This document shows, one piece after another, positions 63,164-64,000 of a stretch of 64,000 nucleotides of DNA (position 1 is the stretch's first letter; every line of letters starts with the position of its first letter). A program made the translations under genes and the position numbers. A model generated the notes under the pieces. That model had not been told where the DNA came from, did not search any database, and saw only the letters and a list, made by a program, of their open reading frames with translations. Source of the DNA: Flavobacterium lacus (GTDB taxonomy: Bacteria; Bacteroidota; Bacteroidia; Flavobacteriales; Flavobacteriaceae); the NCBI RefSeq assembly GCF_003268815.1, contig NZ_QLSV01000001.1, forward strand, positions 248,001 through 312,000, read 5' to 3'.

Positions 63164-64000
63164 TTAGTATAACTTTTCAATTATTTTTTCAATCGTGAGT
63201 CCTTCGGCATCGGCTTTGTAGTTTTTAACGACACGGTGACGCAGAATTCCTTCGGCTACAGCCTTAACATCTTCAATATCCGGAGAAAATTTCCCGTTAA
63301 AAGCAGCATGAGCTTTGGCTGCTAAAATTAGGTTTTGAGAAGCTCTTGGTCCTGCACCCCAATCGATGTAATTTTTAATAAAGTCGGTGGCTAAATTACT
63401 GTCGGGACGTGTTTTGGTCACCAACGTAACAGCGTATTCAATAACGTTATCAGCAACCGGAATTCGTCGAATCAAATGTTGAAAATCGATAATTTCTTGG
63501 GCGGTAAATAAGGGATTAACCTGTGGCTTATGATAAGAAGTAGTGCTTTTCACCACTTCAACCTCTTCCGCAAACGAAGGATAATCCAATTTAATAGAAA
63601 ACATAAAACGGTCTAACTGAGCCTCAGGTAACGGATAGGTTCCCTCCTGCTCAATTGGGTTTTGAGTAGCCAAAACAAAATACGGCAAACTCAATTTATA
63701 GTTATGTCCGGCAATCGTAACAGCACGCTCCTGCATGGCTTCCAACAAAGCCGCTTGGGTTTTGGGTGGCGTACGGTTAATTTCATCAGCCAAAATAATA
63801 TTGGAAAAAATCGGTCCTTTGATGAATTTGAAGGTGCGGTTTTCATCTAAAATTTCACTTCCTAAAATATCAGATGGCATTAAATCCGGCGTAAACTGAA
63901 TCCGTTTAAAATCCAATCCCAATGCCTGAGCAATGGTATTCACCATCAATGTTTTGGCCAAACCCGGAACACCCACCAAAAGGGCGTGACCTCCGGAAAA
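63164..64000 (-). CDS. MoxR family AAA ATPase (5' partial)
   Basis: The frame is open to the right edge, so the N-terminus lies outside the window. 278 residues are visible. The visible part starts inside Walker A ([13 protein letters not shown]), followed by Walker B with [26 protein letters not shown], sensor [23 protein letters not shown] and arginine-finger region [14 protein letters not shown]. MoxR ATPases act as chaperones, often with a neighbouring DUF58 and von Willebrand A-domain operon; those genes are not in view. Confidence 0.95.
   Translation of the reverse strand, partial: FSGGHALLVGVPGLAKTLMVNTIAQALGLDFKRIQFTPDLMPSDILGSEILDENRTFKFIKGPIFSNIILADEINRTPPKTQAALLEAMQERAVTIAGHNYKLSLPYFVLATQNPIEQEGTYPLPEAQLDRFMFSIKLDYPSFAEEVEVVKSTTSYHKPQVNPLFTAQEIIDFQHLIRRIPVADNVIEYAVTLVTKTRPDSNLATDFIKNYIDWGAGPRASQNLILAAKAHAAFNGKFSPDIEDVKAVAEGILRHRVVKNYKADAEGLTIEKIIEKLY

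Overview
The window looks like a chromosomal segment of a member of the Flavobacteriaceae (Bacteroidota). The evidence is the low GC content, three large secreted proteins with type IX secretion (T9SS) C-terminal sorting domains, Bacteroidota-type -7 promoter boxes (TAnnTTTG), a long-form GAPDH, and the gene families present. No species can be named from sequence reading alone.

Layout. (1) 1-4112: 3' part of a large T9SS-exported protein with YWF repeats and an alpha/beta-hydrolase domain. (2) 4206-18823, minus strand: a PD-(D/E)XK protein, then an apparent ten- or eleven-gene type I restriction-modification operon read from 18823 down to 4795. Its order is half-size S protein, HsdM, Fic protein, (small ORF), HsdS, DUF2971-like, DUF3010-like, Ser/Thr kinase, RecQ-like helicase, HsdR and YgjP-like metallopeptidase. 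Four genes not normally part of a type I system sit between hsdS and hsdR. (3) 18950-23328, plus strand: a mobile-element replication module (excisionase-type HTH, ribbon-helix-helix protein, RepA-like ATPase, zinc-ribbon/toprim primase-like protein) with a phased 9-bp iteron array. It ends in a tRNA-Met 3' half that looks like an attachment site. (4) 23302-24081: a 377-bp tandem repeat of tRNA-like pseudogene plus GIY-YIG nuclease gene. (5) 24336-33778: secreted proteins, including an endonuclease I, a 1759-residue T9SS protein and a lipoprotein. (6) 33899-36587: an aminotransferase and two toxin-antitoxin pairs, bounded by a hisS 3'-end relic and by hisS itself. (7) 36588-58372: mainly conserved housekeeping genes (hisS, ABC permease, prmC, ribD, dnaA, rsmI-like, mltG, dapF, degP-like, GAPDH, aconitase). 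(8) 58620-63139: three acyltransferase-3 membrane proteins around a membrane-anchored protein that resembles PHM/DBM copper monooxygenases. (9) the right edge cuts a MoxR-type AAA ATPase.

The most unusual parts are the kinase/helicase/DUF3010/DUF2971 block inside the type I operon, the 4+3 phased iteron array at 22092-22151, the tandem pseudo-tRNA/GIY-YIG units with a palindrome where the anticodon stem should be, the hisS-bounded toxin-antitoxin island, and a 21-unit heptanucleotide repeat between hisS and an ABC permease gene. All function calls come from motif reading; no database search was possible.
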